DNA of 64,000 nucleotides, from contig NZ_RCHI01000007.1 in NCBI RefSeq assembly GCF_003664585.1, forward strand, positions 152,529-216,528, given 5' to 3'. The first letter of the stretch is position 1; each line of letters opens with the position of its first letter. Under the pieces are notes generated by a model. It made no database searches, had not been told where the DNA came from, and saw nothing but the letters and a program-made list of their open reading frames with translations. Below, piece by piece: positions 16,726 to 27,765 of this stretch. The position numbers were made by a program, and so were the translations under genes. The stretch is from Paenirhodobacter hankyongi. Lineage in GTDB: Bacteria; Pseudomonadota; Alphaproteobacteria; Rhodobacterales; Rhodobacteraceae.

Positions 16726-18365
16726 GCCGCCCGCCCCGCGGCCCGGCCCGAGAACAGGCAGCCGCCGAGGAAGGTGCCTTCGAGCGCGTTGTAGCCGTGA
16801 TAGCCGCCGCCGCCGAAGCCCGCCGCCTCGCCGCAGGCGAAAAGGCCCGGGATCGGCCGGCCGTCGGCGCCAAGCGCCTGCCCGGTCAGGTCGGTCTCGA
16901 TGCCCCCCAGCGTCTTGCGCGTCAGCACATGCAGCCGCACCGCGATCAGCGGTCCGGCGATCGGGTCGAGGATCCGGTGCGGCCGCGCCGTGCGCATCAG
17001 CCGGTCGCCGAGATAGGCGCGCGCGCCGCGCAGCGCGGTGATCTGCACGTCCTTGGCGAAGGGATTTGCAAGCTCGCGGTCGCGCGCCTCGATCTGTGCG
17101 CGCAGGTGATCGGCCTTGATCGGCCGCGCGCCGATCCGGTTCATCCCCGCCACCAGTTCCTCAAGCCCGCGGGCAACGACGAAATCCTCGCCATGGCGCT
17201 TGAACGCCTCGAGTGGCGGCGCCGCGGCCCGGCCGAGCCGGCTGCGCAGCAGAAGCGGGATGTCCTTGCCGGTGAGGTCGGGGTTCTGCTCGGACCCCGA
17301 GAGCGCGAATTCCTTCTTCGCGATCGCCTGGGTGGTGACGAACCACGAATGCGGCTGGCCGATGCGGCACAGATGGGCGAGCGTGCCGAGGCTGTCGAAG
17401 CCCGGCAGGCAGGGGGCGGGCAGGCGATTGCCGTCGGCGTCGAACCACATCGAGGAGGGGCCGGGCAGGATCCGGATGCCGTGGTTCGGCCAGATCGGGT
17501 CCCAGTTCCGGATGCCCTCGGTGTAATGCCACATCCGGTCGTTGTTGATGACCCGGGCGCCGGCGCGTTCGGCATGGCCGATCATCAGCCCGTCGACATG
17601 GGCAGGCACGCCGCAGACCATGCTTTCGGGCGGCGGGCCGAGCCGCTCGACCGGCCAGTTCTGTCGCACCAGCGCGGCATTGCCGCCGATGCCGCCGCTC
17701 GCCACGATCACCGCCCCGGCGGCGATCTCGAACCGGCCCGCGACGGCGCGCGTGCTTTCCATGCCGCGCCCGGCGGCGTCCTCGGCCAGGATCTCGCCCT
17801 CGACCCCGGTGATGCCCTCGGGCCCGCCGCAGAGCGCGGTGACGCGGTGACGAAAATGCAGCCTGAGCCGGCCCTCGGCCTCGGCCGCGCGGACGCGGGC
17901 GACGAAGGGGGCGAGCACCCCGGGCCCGGTGCCCCAGGTGACATGGAAGCGCGGCACCGAATTGCCGTGCCCGTCCGCCAGCCCGCCACCGCGCTCGGCC
18001 CAGCCCACGACCGGGAACCAGCGCATCCCGAGACCGTGCAGCCAGGCCCGCATCTCGCCCGAGGCGAAGGCGAGATAGGCCTCGGCCCAGCGGCGCGGCC
18101 AGGCATCCTCGGCGCGGTCGAAACCCGCCGAGCCGAGCCAGTCGGAGAGCGCCAGATCGGCGCTGTCGCGGATCCGCATCCGGCGCTGCTCGGGGGTGTC
18201 GACCATGAACAGCCCGCCGAGCGACCAGAACGCCTGCCCGCCAAGGCTTGCCCGCGGCTCCTGGTCGAGGATCGTCACGCGCCGGCCGCGGTCGAGCAGC
18301 TCGCAGGCGGCCACCAGCCCCGCAAGCCCGCCGCCGACGACGATAACGTCGGTTGTCTCTCCCAT
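16722..18365 (-). CDS. FAD-binding dehydrogenase (fumarate reductase/ketosteroid dehydrogenase-like)
   Basis: A 547-aa flavoprotein. The FAD motif VVGGGLAGLVAACELLDRG is at residues 9-27 with the ribose-binding acidic residue in ILDQEP. The long middle with WGTGPGVLAPF and the C-terminal FACGEAAGFGGGGYHGYNAL segment match the family of FAD-binding dehydrogenases annotated near KsdD. The start at 18365 has a GGGAGGA site. It probably oxidises or reduces an alkane/alkene bond using quinone; the substrate is unknown. Upstream in-frame codons overlap the divergent hupT region and are rejected. Confidence 0.8.
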   Translation of the reverse strand: MGETTDVIVVGGGLAGLVAACELLDRGRRVTILDQEPRASLGGQAFWSLGGLFMVDTPEQRRMRIRDSADLALSDWLGSAGFDRAEDAWPRRWAEAYLAFASGEMRAWLHGLGMRWFPVVGWAERGGGLADGHGNSVPRFHVTWGTGPGVLAPFVARVRAAEAEGRLRLHFRHRVTALCGGPEGITGVEGEILAEDAAGRGMESTRAVAGRFEIAAGAVIVASGGIGGNAALVRQNWPVERLGPPPESMVCGVPAHVDGLMIGHAERAGARVINNDRMWHYTEGIRNWDPIWPNHGIRILPGPSSMWFDADGNRLPAPCLPGFDSLGTLAHLCRIGQPHSWFVTTQAIAKKEFALSGSEQNPDLTGKDIPLLLRSRLGRAAAPPLEAFKRHGEDFVVARGLEELVAGMNRIGARPIKADHLRAQIEARDRELANPFAKDVQITALRGARAYLGDRLMRTARPHRILDPIAGPLIAVRLHVLTRKTLGGIETDLTGQALGADGRPIPGLFACGEAAGFGGGGYHGYNALEGTFLGGCLFSGRAAGRAA

Positions 18366-18475
18366 TGTCTCCTCCCCGGACAAGGCCTCCGATCCCGATG
18401 CTGGGGCAGGCCCTTGCAGGCGTCCATAACGACGCAGCGTCAGCGGCGGGGCTTGCGCGCGAGGGGCAGGCGGAT

Positions 18476-19885
18476 ATGCTCGCGGCCATGGCACATCGCG
18501 CGCAGATAGGGGGCACGGACCCCGCCGAACCGGCCCCGCATCGCGGGGTTCCGGGCGCGCCCGGCCTTGACGAGATGGCGCGCGCGGCGGGCGACGAGGT
18601 CTGGATGGACGTGCTGTCGGCCGTCGACCGCACTTATGCCGATCTCGTCGATTATCAGGAACGGCTGGAACATCAGAACCACGCGCTCGAGGACATGCGC
18701 TCGTTCCTCGGCTCGATCCTGGCGAGCGTGTCGGATGCGCTGATCGTGGTCTCGCGCGCGGGCGAAGTGGTCGAGACCTCGGCCTCGGTCGGCACGCTGA
18801 CCGGGCATCCGGCGGCCGACTGGCACGGAAAGCCGCTCGCCGAGATGGTCGAGCCGCAGACGATGGCGGCGCTCGATGCGGCGCTGGCCGAGGCCGCGAA
18901 CAGCCGCCGCCCGGTGACGCTTGAAGGCGCGTTGCGCGGCCCGGCGGGCCCGGCGCCGCTGGAACTGTCGGTCAGCCCGCGGCTTGACGAGCGGCAGCGG
19001 GTGGTGGGCTATGTGCTGACCGGCCGGCCGCTCGGCGAGCTGCGCCAGGCCTATTCGGCGCTTGCCCACAGCCACGAGGATCTGAAGGCGGCGCAGGCGC
19101 AGCTGGTGCGCAACGAGAAACTCGCCTCGCTCGGCCGGTTGCTGGCCGGCGTCGCGCACGAGCTGAACAACCCGATCTCCTTCGTCTATGCCAATGCCCA
19201 TGCGCTCGAACGCTATGCCGGCAAGTTCGAGACTTATTTCGAGCAGGTGGCGCAGGGGGCGAGCCGCGAGCGGCTGATGGCGCTGCGCGAGGAGCTGAAG
19301 CTTGACCGCGAAGTGCGCAACCTGCGCGACGCGGTGCGCGGCGCGCGCGACGGCGCCGAACGGGTGCGCGACATCGTCGAGGACCTGCGCCGGCTCTCGG
19401 CCGAGGGCTCGGGCGAGATGGTCGAGTTCGATCTGGTCGAGACCGCGCGGATCGCCGCCACCTGGGTGCGGCGCGGCTCGAAGACCCTGGCCGAGGTGCG
19501 CTTCACCGGCCTGCCCGCGCTGAAGGTGAGGGGCCGGCCCGGGCATATCCAGCAGGTGGCGATGAACCTCGTGCAGAACGCGATCGACGCGCTCGACGGT
19601 CGGGCCGACGGCGCGATCGAGATCTCGGCGCGCACCGCGGGGGACCGCGGCGTGCTTTCGGTTGCCGACAGCGGCCCGGGTGTGCCCGAGGATCTGGCGC
19701 AGGCGGTGTTCGACCCGTTCTTCACCACGAAGCCCGTCGGCCGCGGCACCGGGCTTGGCCTGTCGATCAGCAACAAGATCGTCGAGGAGCACGGCGGCCG
19801 GTTGCGGCTGTGCCCGAGCGGCAGCGCGCTTGGCGGCGCCTGCTTCAGCTTCGATCTGCCGCTTGCGACGGGGGAGAGCGCATGA
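18476..19885 (+). CDS. hupT: Hydrogenase-regulating histidine kinase HupT
   Basis: A 469-aa cytoplasmic sensor kinase from this start. A PAS domain covers about residues 75-185, followed by a coiled coil and HisKA with the phospho-acceptor His in AGVAHELNNP (residue 228). The ATP-binding N box (NLVQNAIDAL), G1 (DSGPGVP) and G2 (GTGLGLSIS) boxes follow. No membrane segment is visible. In R. capsulatus, HupT forms a complex with HupUV and phosphorylates HupR when H2 is absent. The start is uncertain: ATG 18398, 18476 and 18488 are in frame, and 18476 has the best ribosome site and a length close to known HupT. The stop overlaps hupU (ATGA). Confidence 0.92.
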   Translation: MLAAMAHRAQIGGTDPAEPAPHRGVPGAPGLDEMARAAGDEVWMDVLSAVDRTYADLVDYQERLEHQNHALEDMRSFLGSILASVSDALIVVSRAGEVVETSASVGTLTGHPAADWHGKPLAEMVEPQTMAALDAALAEAANSRRPVTLEGALRGPAGPAPLELSVSPRLDERQRVVGYVLTGRPLGELRQAYSALAHSHEDLKAAQAQLVRNEKLASLGRLLAGVAHELNNPISFVYANAHALERYAGKFETYFEQVAQGASRERLMALREELKLDREVRNLRDAVRGARDGAERVRDIVEDLRRLSAEGSGEMVEFDLVETARIAATWVRRGSKTLAEVRFTGLPALKVRGRPGHIQQVAMNLVQNAIDALDGRADGAIEISARTAGDRGVLSVADSGPGVPEDLAQAVFDPFFTTKPVGRGTGLGLSISNKIVEEHGGRLRLCPSGSALGGACFSFDLPLATGESA

Positions 19886-20880
19886 ACATCCTGTGGCTGC
19901 AGGCGTCCGGGTGTGGCGGCTGCACGATGTCGCTTCTGTGCGCCGAGGATCCGAACCTCTTCGACACGCTCTCGGGGGCGGGGCTGCGCTTCCTGTGGCA
20001 CCCGGGGCTGAGCCTCGAGACCGGGGCCGAGGCGCGCGCGATCCTCGCCGCCGCCGAGGCGGGCGAGGTGGCGCTCGATATCCTCGCCGTCGAGGGCGCG
20101 ATCGCGCGCGGGCCGCGTGGCACCGGGCGGTTCCAGATGCTGTCGGGCACCGGGCGCTCGATGCTCGACTGGCTGCGCAGCCTGGCGCCGATGGCGGAGA
20201 ACGTCGTCGCCGTCGGCACCTGCGCGACCTATGGCGGGGTGACCACGGCGGGCGGCAATCCGTCGGACGCGGTCGGCGTGCAATATGACGGCGCCCATCC
20301 GGGCGGCGCGCTGCCCGCCGGGTTCCGTGCCCGCTCGGGCCTGCCCGTCATCAACGTCGCGGGCTGTCCGACCCATCCGGGCTGGGTGACCGAGACGCTG
20401 CTGATGCTGGCGGCGGGGACGCTCGGGCCCGAGGATCTCGACGCCTTCGGCCGGCCGCTCTTCTACGCCCAGCACCTCGTGCATCACGGCTGCCCGAAGA
20501 ACGAGTTCTACGAATACAAGGCCTCGGCGATCGAGCCGGGAGAGATGGGCTGCATGATGGAGAACCTCGGCTGCATCGGCACCCAGGCGGTGGGCGATTG
20601 CAACATCCGGCCCTGGAACGGTGAGGGCAGCTGCACGCGCGGCAATTACCCCTGCATCAACTGCACCGCCCCCGAGTTCGAGGAACCCCGCCATGCCTTC
20701 GGCGAGACGCCGAAGATCGCGGGCATTCCGGTGGGCTTGCCGACCGACATGCCGAAGGCCTGGTTCATGGCGCTCGCCTCGCTGTCGAAAGCCGCGACGC
20801 CCGCGCGGATCGCCACCAACGCCACCGCCGACCGGATCGAGACCCCGCCCACCCTGCGCAAGCCGAAGGGCCGGCGATGA
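19882..20880 (+). CDS. hupU: H2-sensing hydrogenase small subunit HupU
   Basis: A 332-aa small subunit of the cytoplasmic regulatory [NiFe] hydrogenase. The cluster-binding Cys motifs are in order: SGCGGCTMSLLC at residues 9-20, GTCATYGG near 113, GCPTHPGW near 157, then HHGCP, GCMMENLGC and PCINC. There is no twin-arginine signal and no C-terminal membrane anchor, unlike HupS, as expected for a soluble sensor. It carries electrons between the HupV active site and the HupT signalling partner. It overlaps hupT and hupV by 4 bases each. Confidence 0.94.
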   Translation: MNILWLQASGCGGCTMSLLCAEDPNLFDTLSGAGLRFLWHPGLSLETGAEARAILAAAEAGEVALDILAVEGAIARGPRGTGRFQMLSGTGRSMLDWLRSLAPMAENVVAVGTCATYGGVTTAGGNPSDAVGVQYDGAHPGGALPAGFRARSGLPVINVAGCPTHPGWVTETLLMLAAGTLGPEDLDAFGRPLFYAQHLVHHGCPKNEFYEYKASAIEPGEMGCMMENLGCIGTQAVGDCNIRPWNGEGSCTRGNYPCINCTAPEFEEPRHAFGETPKIAGIPVGLPTDMPKAWFMALASLSKAATPARIATNATADRIETPPTLRKPKGRR

Positions 20881-22313
20881 GCGGGCTGACGCGGCTGGTC
20901 GTCGGGCCGTTCAACCGGGTCGAGGGCGATCTCGAGGTGCATCTCGACATCGCCGGGGGCGTGGTGGCCTCGGCCGAGGTGAACGCGCCGCTCTATCGCG
21001 GTTTCGAGCGGATGCTTGACGGCAAGGACCCGCGCGACGCGCTGACCATCGCGCCGCGGATCTGCGGCATCTGCTCGATCAGCCAGTCGGCGGCGGCGGC
21101 ACGGGCGCTTGGTGCCGCGATGGGGCTGGCGCCGACGCCGCAGGGCGCGGCGATGGCGGCGCTGATCCACGCGGTCGAGAATGTCTCGGACCACCTGCTG
21201 CATTTCAACCTGTTCTTCATGCCCGATTTCACCCGCCCGGCCTATGCCGGCCGCGGCTGGTATCCGCGCGCGGTGGCGCGCTTCACCGCGATCGAGGGCG
21301 GCGCGCAGCGCGCGGCGATCGAGGCGCGGGCAAGCCTGATGCACATCCTCGGGCTGATGGCGGGGAAATGGCCGCATACGCTGGCGATCCAGCCCGGCGG
21401 CGTCACCCGCGCCCCGGGCCCGCGCGAGAAGCTGCGCATCGAGATCACCCTGCGCGCCTTCCGTCGCTATCTGGAAGAGGTGGTCTTCGGCGGCCCGCTT
21501 GAGGATTTCGTGGCGCTGGAAACGGTTGCGGCGCTGACGGGCTGGGGCCGGGGCGACGTCGGGCTGTTCCTCGAGATCGCCGCCGATACCGGGCTTGCGG
21601 GGCTTGGTCGGGGTCGCGGCCGTTACCTGAGCTTCGGCGCCTATCCGCTTGAAGACAGGCGGATCTATGCCCCCGGCCTGTGGCAGGACGGGGCGGTGCA
21701 GCCGGTGGTTGACGCGGCGATTGTCGAGGACCTGAGCCACGCCTGGATGCTCGGCGAGACCGCGCATCCCTTCGCCGCCGAGACCCGACCCGACGAGGCG
21801 ATGCGCGCGGGCGCCTACAGCTGGTGCAAGGCGCCGCGGCTGGCCGGAGCGCCGGCCGAGGTCGGTGCGCTTGCCCGGCAGGTGGTCGATGGCCACCCGC
21901 TGGCGCGTGCGCTGGCGGCCGGGGGCGGCGGGGTGCTGGCGCGGGTGGCCGGGCGGCTGCTGGAGCTTGCCCGCACGCAGCTGGTGATGGAGGAGCTCGC
22001 CCGCGGCATCGACCCCGGCGCGCGCTTCATCACGCAAGGGAAGATCCCCGAGGTCGGGCAGGGGGCGGGGCTGGTCGAGGCTGCGCGCGGCGCGCTTGGC
22101 CATTGGCTGCGGATCGAGGGCGGGCGGATCGCGTCTTACCAGATCATCGCGCCGACGACCTGGAACTTTTCGCCCCGCGACGCGGCGGGGGTGCCCGGAC
22201 CGCTCGAGGCGGCACTGGTCGGCGTGCCGGTGGCGGCGGGCGACGACACGCCGGTCGCGGTGCAGCATGTGGTGCGCTCCTTCGATCCGTGCATGGTGTG
22301 CACGGTGCAGTGA
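20877..22313 (+). CDS. hupV: H2-sensing hydrogenase large subunit HupV
   Basis: A 478-aa large subunit. N-terminal RICGIC (residues 61-66) and C-terminal DPCMVC supply the four Cys ligands of the Ni-Fe centre. The protein ends TVQ right after the second Cys pair, so there is no C-terminal extension for an endopeptidase to remove, a known trait of regulatory hydrogenases. With HupU it senses H2 and controls HupT. A repeat element of about 65 bases lies between its stop and hypF. Confidence 0.94.
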   Translation: MSGLTRLVVGPFNRVEGDLEVHLDIAGGVVASAEVNAPLYRGFERMLDGKDPRDALTIAPRICGICSISQSAAAARALGAAMGLAPTPQGAAMAALIHAVENVSDHLLHFNLFFMPDFTRPAYAGRGWYPRAVARFTAIEGGAQRAAIEARASLMHILGLMAGKWPHTLAIQPGGVTRAPGPREKLRIEITLRAFRRYLEEVVFGGPLEDFVALETVAALTGWGRGDVGLFLEIAADTGLAGLGRGRGRYLSFGAYPLEDRRIYAPGLWQDGAVQPVVDAAIVEDLSHAWMLGETAHPFAAETRPDEAMRAGAYSWCKAPRLAGAPAEVGALARQVVDGHPLARALAAGGGGVLARVAGRLLELARTQLVMEELARGIDPGARFITQGKIPEVGQGAGLVEAARGALGHWLRIEGGRIASYQIIAPTTWNFSPRDAAGVPGPLEAALVGVPVAAGDDTPVAVQHVVRSFDPCMVCTVQ

Positions 22314-22314
22314 G

Positions 22315-22380
22315 GGGGCGTGTGGGGGGAGAGCGCCGGGGGCGCTGCCCCCGGGCCCCCGAGGTGTTTGAGGCAAGATG
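22315..22380 (+). repeat. Dispersed palindromic repeat, copy 1 (subtype B)
   Basis: A GC-rich palindrome (CCGGGGGC-gct-GCCCCCGG core) is followed by CCCCCGAGGTGTTTGAGGC and AAGATGAA. It fills the hupV-hypF gap, and its last bases include the hypF ATG (22378). It is nearly identical to the copy before hypE (36871-36942). Confidence 0.8.
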
Positions 22381-24636
22381 AAAGAGCAGGGCGTTCAGAT
22401 CCGGGTGCGGGGGCAGGTGCAGGGAGTGGGGTTTCGGCCCTTCATCTGGCAGCTCGCGCATGCGCGGGGCTTGCGCGGCCATGTGCTGAACGACCCCGAG
22501 GGGGTGCTGGTGCGGGTGGCGGGCGAGATCGGCGATCTGGCCGCGGCGATCCGGACCGAGGCGCCGCCGCTCGCGCGGGTCGATGCGGTCGAGGTCACGG
22601 CCTTCACCTTCGATGTGCCGCCCGAGGGCTTCGCGATTGTCGCCTCGCAAGGGGCGGGGGCCGAGACCCGGGTGACGCCCGATGCCGCGACCTGTCCGGC
22701 CTGTCTGGAGGAGATCCGCGGCGAGGGGCGGCGGCGCGGCTATGCCTTCACCAATTGCACCCATTGCGGGCCGCGCTTCACCATCCTGAAGGGGCTTCCC
22801 TATGACCGGGCGAAGACGACGATGGCGCCCTTCGTCATGTGCCCCGATTGTGGCGCCGAGTATCGCGACCCGGGCGACCGGCGATTCCACGCGCAGCCGA
22901 TCGCCTGCCCGGTCTGCGGGCCGCGGCTGTGGTACGAGGCGGGCGGCGCCGAGGTTCAGGGCGATGCCATCGCCCTGGCCGCTGCGCGGCTGAAGGCCGG
23001 GGGCATCATTGCGGTGAAGGGTTTGGGCGGCTTTCACCTTGCCTGTGATGCGGCGAACGCCGGGGCGGTGACCAGCTTGCGCGCGCGCAAGCACCGGCCG
23101 GCGAAACCCTTCGCGCTGATGGCGCGGGAGGCGGATCTGGCGGCGATCGTCGAGGTGTCGGAGGCGGCGCGGGCGGCGCTGCGCGAGGCCGCGGCCCCGG
23201 TCGTTCTGATGCCCTCGCGCGGCACGCTGCCCGAGGCGGTGGCGCCCGGGATCGACAGTCTGGGCGTGATGCTGCCCTATACGCCGCTGCATCATCTGCT
23301 GATGGATGCCTTCGGCGGCGTTCTGGTGATGACCTCGGGCAATCTCTCGGGCGAGCCGCAGGTGATCGGCAATAGGGAGGCGCGCGAGAAGCTTGCAGGG
23401 TTCGCCGACGGCTTCCTGATGCATGACCGCGAGATCGCGCGGCGGCTCGATGACTCGGTGGTGCGCGCCGAGCCGCCGATGGTGCTGCGCCGCGCGCGGG
23501 GGCAGGTGCCGGGCACGCTGCCGCTGCCGCCCGGGTTCGAGGATGCGCCGCCGGTCGTCGCCTATGGCGGGCAGATGAAGGCCGCGATCTGTCTGGTGAA
23601 AAACGGGCAGGCGCTGCTCGGCCACCATCTGGGCGAGCTGGACGAGGCGCTGACCTGGGAGGCGTTCCAGCAGGCCGATGCCGATTATGCCGCGCTTTTC
23701 GATCATCACCCGGCGGTGGTCGCGACCGATCTGCACCCCGATTTCCGCGCGACGCGCCACGGCCAGGCACGGGCCGCGGCCGAGGGGCTGCGGCTCGTCG
23801 CGGTGCAGCATCACCACGCCCATCTCGCCGCCTGCCTGGGTGAGAACCTCTGGCCGCGCGATGGCGGCAAGGTGGCGGGGATCGTGCTCGACGGTCTGGG
23901 CCTTGGCCCCGATGGCACGGTCTGGGGCGGCGAGATCCTGCTCGGTGATTACCTGGGATACGAACGGCGGGTCTGGCTGATGCCTGCGCCGCTGATCGGT
24001 GGCGACCGCGCGCAGATCGAGCCCTGGCGCAACGCGCTGGTGCGGCTCGATGCCGCAGGGCTGTCGGACTGGGCCGATGCACTCTTCCCGTATGCCCCGC
24101 GCGATCTTGCCCGGCAGGCGGCGGCGAAGGGGATCAATGCGCCGATGTCCTCGAGTGCGGGACGGCTTTTCGATGCGGTTGCCGCGCTCCTCGGGATCTG
24201 TCCGATGCGGCAGAGTTACGAGGGCGAGGCGGCGATGCGGCTCGAAGCGCTGGCACGACGGGCCGTGCGGGCGGGAGCGCCGAAGCGCAGCTTCGGCGCT
24301 CCCGCCCCGCGGGGCGGCGCGCTCGATCCCGCAGCCCTGCTGCGGGAGCTGATGGCGGCGCAGCTGGGCGGCGCCGATCCGGGCGCCCTTGCGCTTGCCT
24401 TCCACCGCTGGGTCGCCGAGGCCTTCGCCGCCCCGGCCCGCGCGCTGGTCGAGGCCGGAGAGGCGCAGGCGGTGGCACTGTCGGGCGGGGTGTTCCAGAA
24501 CGCGCTGCTGCACGATCTGACCTGCGCCGCGCTGGCCGGGCTACCCGTGCTCACTCACCAGCGGGTGCCGGCGAATGACGGCGGGCTGGCGCTCGGTCAG
24601 GCCCTAGTCGCTGCAGCGCAGTCGGAAAGCACCTGA
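22378..24636 (+). CDS. hypF: Carbamoyltransferase HypF
   Basis: A 752-aa maturation factor that makes the cyanide ligand precursor for the Ni-Fe site by transferring a carbamoyl group from carbamoyl phosphate to the HypE C-terminal Cys. Domains in order: acylphosphatase-like (residues about 5-90, VQGVGFRPF), two Cys4 zinc motifs (about 105-180, CPACLEE, CTHCG, CPDCG, CPVCG), YrdC-like nucleotide domain (about 195-375) and a Kae1-like carbamoyltransferase domain with HHHAHLA and DGLGLGPDGTVWGGE. Its start codon lies at the end of a dispersed repeat, with AGGC as the only weak ribosome site. Length is normal for the family. Confidence 0.95.
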   Translation: MKEQGVQIRVRGQVQGVGFRPFIWQLAHARGLRGHVLNDPEGVLVRVAGEIGDLAAAIRTEAPPLARVDAVEVTAFTFDVPPEGFAIVASQGAGAETRVTPDAATCPACLEEIRGEGRRRGYAFTNCTHCGPRFTILKGLPYDRAKTTMAPFVMCPDCGAEYRDPGDRRFHAQPIACPVCGPRLWYEAGGAEVQGDAIALAAARLKAGGIIAVKGLGGFHLACDAANAGAVTSLRARKHRPAKPFALMAREADLAAIVEVSEAARAALREAAAPVVLMPSRGTLPEAVAPGIDSLGVMLPYTPLHHLLMDAFGGVLVMTSGNLSGEPQVIGNREAREKLAGFADGFLMHDREIARRLDDSVVRAEPPMVLRRARGQVPGTLPLPPGFEDAPPVVAYGGQMKAAICLVKNGQALLGHHLGELDEALTWEAFQQADADYAALFDHHPAVVATDLHPDFRATRHGQARAAAEGLRLVAVQHHHAHLAACLGENLWPRDGGKVAGIVLDGLGLGPDGTVWGGEILLGDYLGYERRVWLMPAPLIGGDRAQIEPWRNALVRLDAAGLSDWADALFPYAPRDLARQAAAKGINAPMSSSAGRLFDAVAALLGICPMRQSYEGEAAMRLEALARRAVRAGAPKRSFGAPAPRGGALDPAALLRELMAAQLGGADPGALALAFHRWVAEAFAAPARALVEAGEAQAVALSGGVFQNALLHDLTCAALAGLPVLTHQRVPANDGGLALGQALVAAAQSEST

Positions 24637-24693
24637 CCACTCGGGCCGCGAAAGCGGTCACGCACTTGCCGCCAGACTCGCTGGGAATTTTTC

Positions 24694-24706
24694 CAACCAA
24701 TTGATT
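24694..24706 (-). promoter_or_regulatory. IHF-type site upstream of hupS
   Basis: On the minus strand this 13-mer reads AATCAATTGGTTG, a perfect match to the IHF consensus WATCAA-N4-TTR. It lies 130 bases before the hupS start in the AT-richest part of the gap. Control of hupSL by IHF together with HupR is known in R. capsulatus. No perfect HupR half-site pair (TTG-N5-CAA) was found close by; TTG-N5-AGA at 24666 is a weak candidate. Confidence 0.5.
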
Positions 24707-24747
24707 TCACGTTAAAAACGCGTGCACCGCCGGAGGGTGAAATCCCT

Positions 24748-24777
24748 TTGGCAGCCCCCGCCACCGCCCTGCATACC
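24748..24777 (+). promoter_or_regulatory. Candidate sigma-70 promoter of hupSL
   Basis: TTGGCA (24748-24753) and CATACC (24772-24777) are 18 bases apart, 59 bases before the hupS start. The -10 match is poor, as expected for an activator-dependent promoter, and the call is tentative. Confidence 0.25.
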
Positions 24778-24835
24778 AAGGAATACACCGCGCGGGCCCC
24801 CGGTCTGGCGCGCCGAACGGGCCAGGGAGGGACCA

Positions 24836-25912
24836 GTGTCGACAATCGAAACCTTCTATGACGTGATGCGGCGGCAGGGGATCACCCGCCGCAGCTTCAT
24901 GAAATATTGCTCGCTCACCGCCGCGGCCCTCGGCCTTGGCCCGGCTTACGTCCCGAAGATCGCCGAGGCGATGGAGACGAAGCCGCGCACGCCGGTGATC
25001 TGGGTGCATGGGCTCGAATGCACCTGCTGCTCGGAAAGCTTCATCCGCTCGGCCCACCCGCTGGCGAAGGATGTCGTGCTGTCGATGATCTCGCTCGATT
25101 ATGACGACACGCTGATGGCGGCGGCGGGCACCGCGGCCGAGGCGGCACTTCAGGACACGATCGAGAAATACAAGGGCAACTACATCCTCGCGGTCGAGGG
25201 CAACCCGCCGCTGAACGAGGACGGCATGTTCTGCATCGTCGGCGGCAAGCCCTTCGTCGAGCAGCTGAAACACGCCGCCGAACACGCCAAGGCAATCATC
25301 AGCTGGGGCGCCTGCGCCTCCTATGGCTGCGTGCAGGCCGCAGCGCCGAACCCGACGCGCGCGACGCCCGTTCACAAGGTCATCACCGACAAGCCGATCA
25401 TCAAGGTGCCCGGCTGCCCGCCGATCGCCGAGGTGATGACCGGCGTCATCACCTACATGCTGACCTTCGACCGGCTGCCCGAGCTTGACCGTCAGGGCCG
25501 CCCGGCGATGTTCTACAGCCAGCGCATCCACGACAAGTGCTATCGCCGCCCGCATTTCGACGCCGGCCAGTTCGTCGAGCACTGGGACGACGAATATGCG
25601 CGCAAGGGCTATTGCCTCTACAAGATGGGCTGCAAGGGGCCGACCACCTACAACGCCTGCTCGACGGTGCGCTGGAACGACGGCGTGTCCTTCCCGATCC
25701 AGTCTGGCCATGGCTGTATCGGCTGTTCGGAAGACGGGTTCTGGGATCAGGGCTCGTTCTATGACCGGCTGACCAACATCAAGCAATTCGGCATCGAGGC
25801 CAATGCCGACAAGGTCGGCGGCACCGCGGCCGCCGTCGTCGGCGGCGCCGTGGCGGTGCATGCCGCCGTCTCCGCGCTCAAGCGCGCGCAGAAGAAGAAC
25901 GAGGAGGCGTAA
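24836..25912 (+). CDS. hupS: Uptake [NiFe] hydrogenase small subunit HupS
   Basis: A 358-aa iron-sulphur subunit that passes electrons from HupL to the cytochrome b HupC. It starts with GTG at 24836, after GGGAGGGA. The twin-arginine signal RRSFMK lies at residues 20-25 and is followed by a hydrophobic stretch, so the folded HupSL dimer is exported by Tat. Cluster Cys motifs include [21 protein letters not shown], and the C-terminal [12 protein letters not shown] and [14 protein letters not shown]-terminal hydrophobic helix ([17 protein letters not shown]) anchors it in the membrane. The length equals that of R. capsulatus HupS. Confidence 0.96.
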   Translation: MSTIETFYDVMRRQGITRRSFMKYCSLTAAALGLGPAYVPKIAEAMETKPRTPVIWVHGLECTCCSESFIRSAHPLAKDVVLSMISLDYDDTLMAAAGTAAEAALQDTIEKYKGNYILAVEGNPPLNEDGMFCIVGGKPFVEQLKHAAEHAKAIISWGACASYGCVQAAAPNPTRATPVHKVITDKPIIKVPGCPPIAEVMTGVITYMLTFDRLPELDRQGRPAMFYSQRIHDKCYRRPHFDAGQFVEHWDDEYARKGYCLYKMGCKGPTTYNACSTVRWNDGVSFPIQSGHGCIGCSEDGFWDQGSFYDRLTNIKQFGIEANADKVGGTAAAVVGGAVAVHAAVSALKRAQKKNEEA

Positions 25913-25915
25913 GCC

Positions 25916-27709
<1,794 letters not shown>

Positions 27710-27720
27710 GGGAGGAAGCG

Positions 27721-27765
27721 ATGCAGATCAAGGCAAGAGCCAGGGGAGGGCCCGGCCATGAGTGA
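27721..27765 (+). CDS. Possible 14-codon ORF coupling hupL to hupC
   Basis: An ATG with a strong GGGAGGAA site opens a 14-residue frame (MQIKARARGGPGHE) whose TGA lies inside the first codons of hupC, in another frame. The overlap could couple hupC translation to that of hupL. It may equally be a chance frame in a short gap; no homologue is known to me. Confidence 0.3.
   Translation: MQIKARARGGPGHE

Noticed and set aside
22144..24513. 789-codon open frame antisense to hypF
   Set aside because: A GC-rich shadow of hypF: its translation is Arg/Ala/Gly-rich with no recognisable domain.
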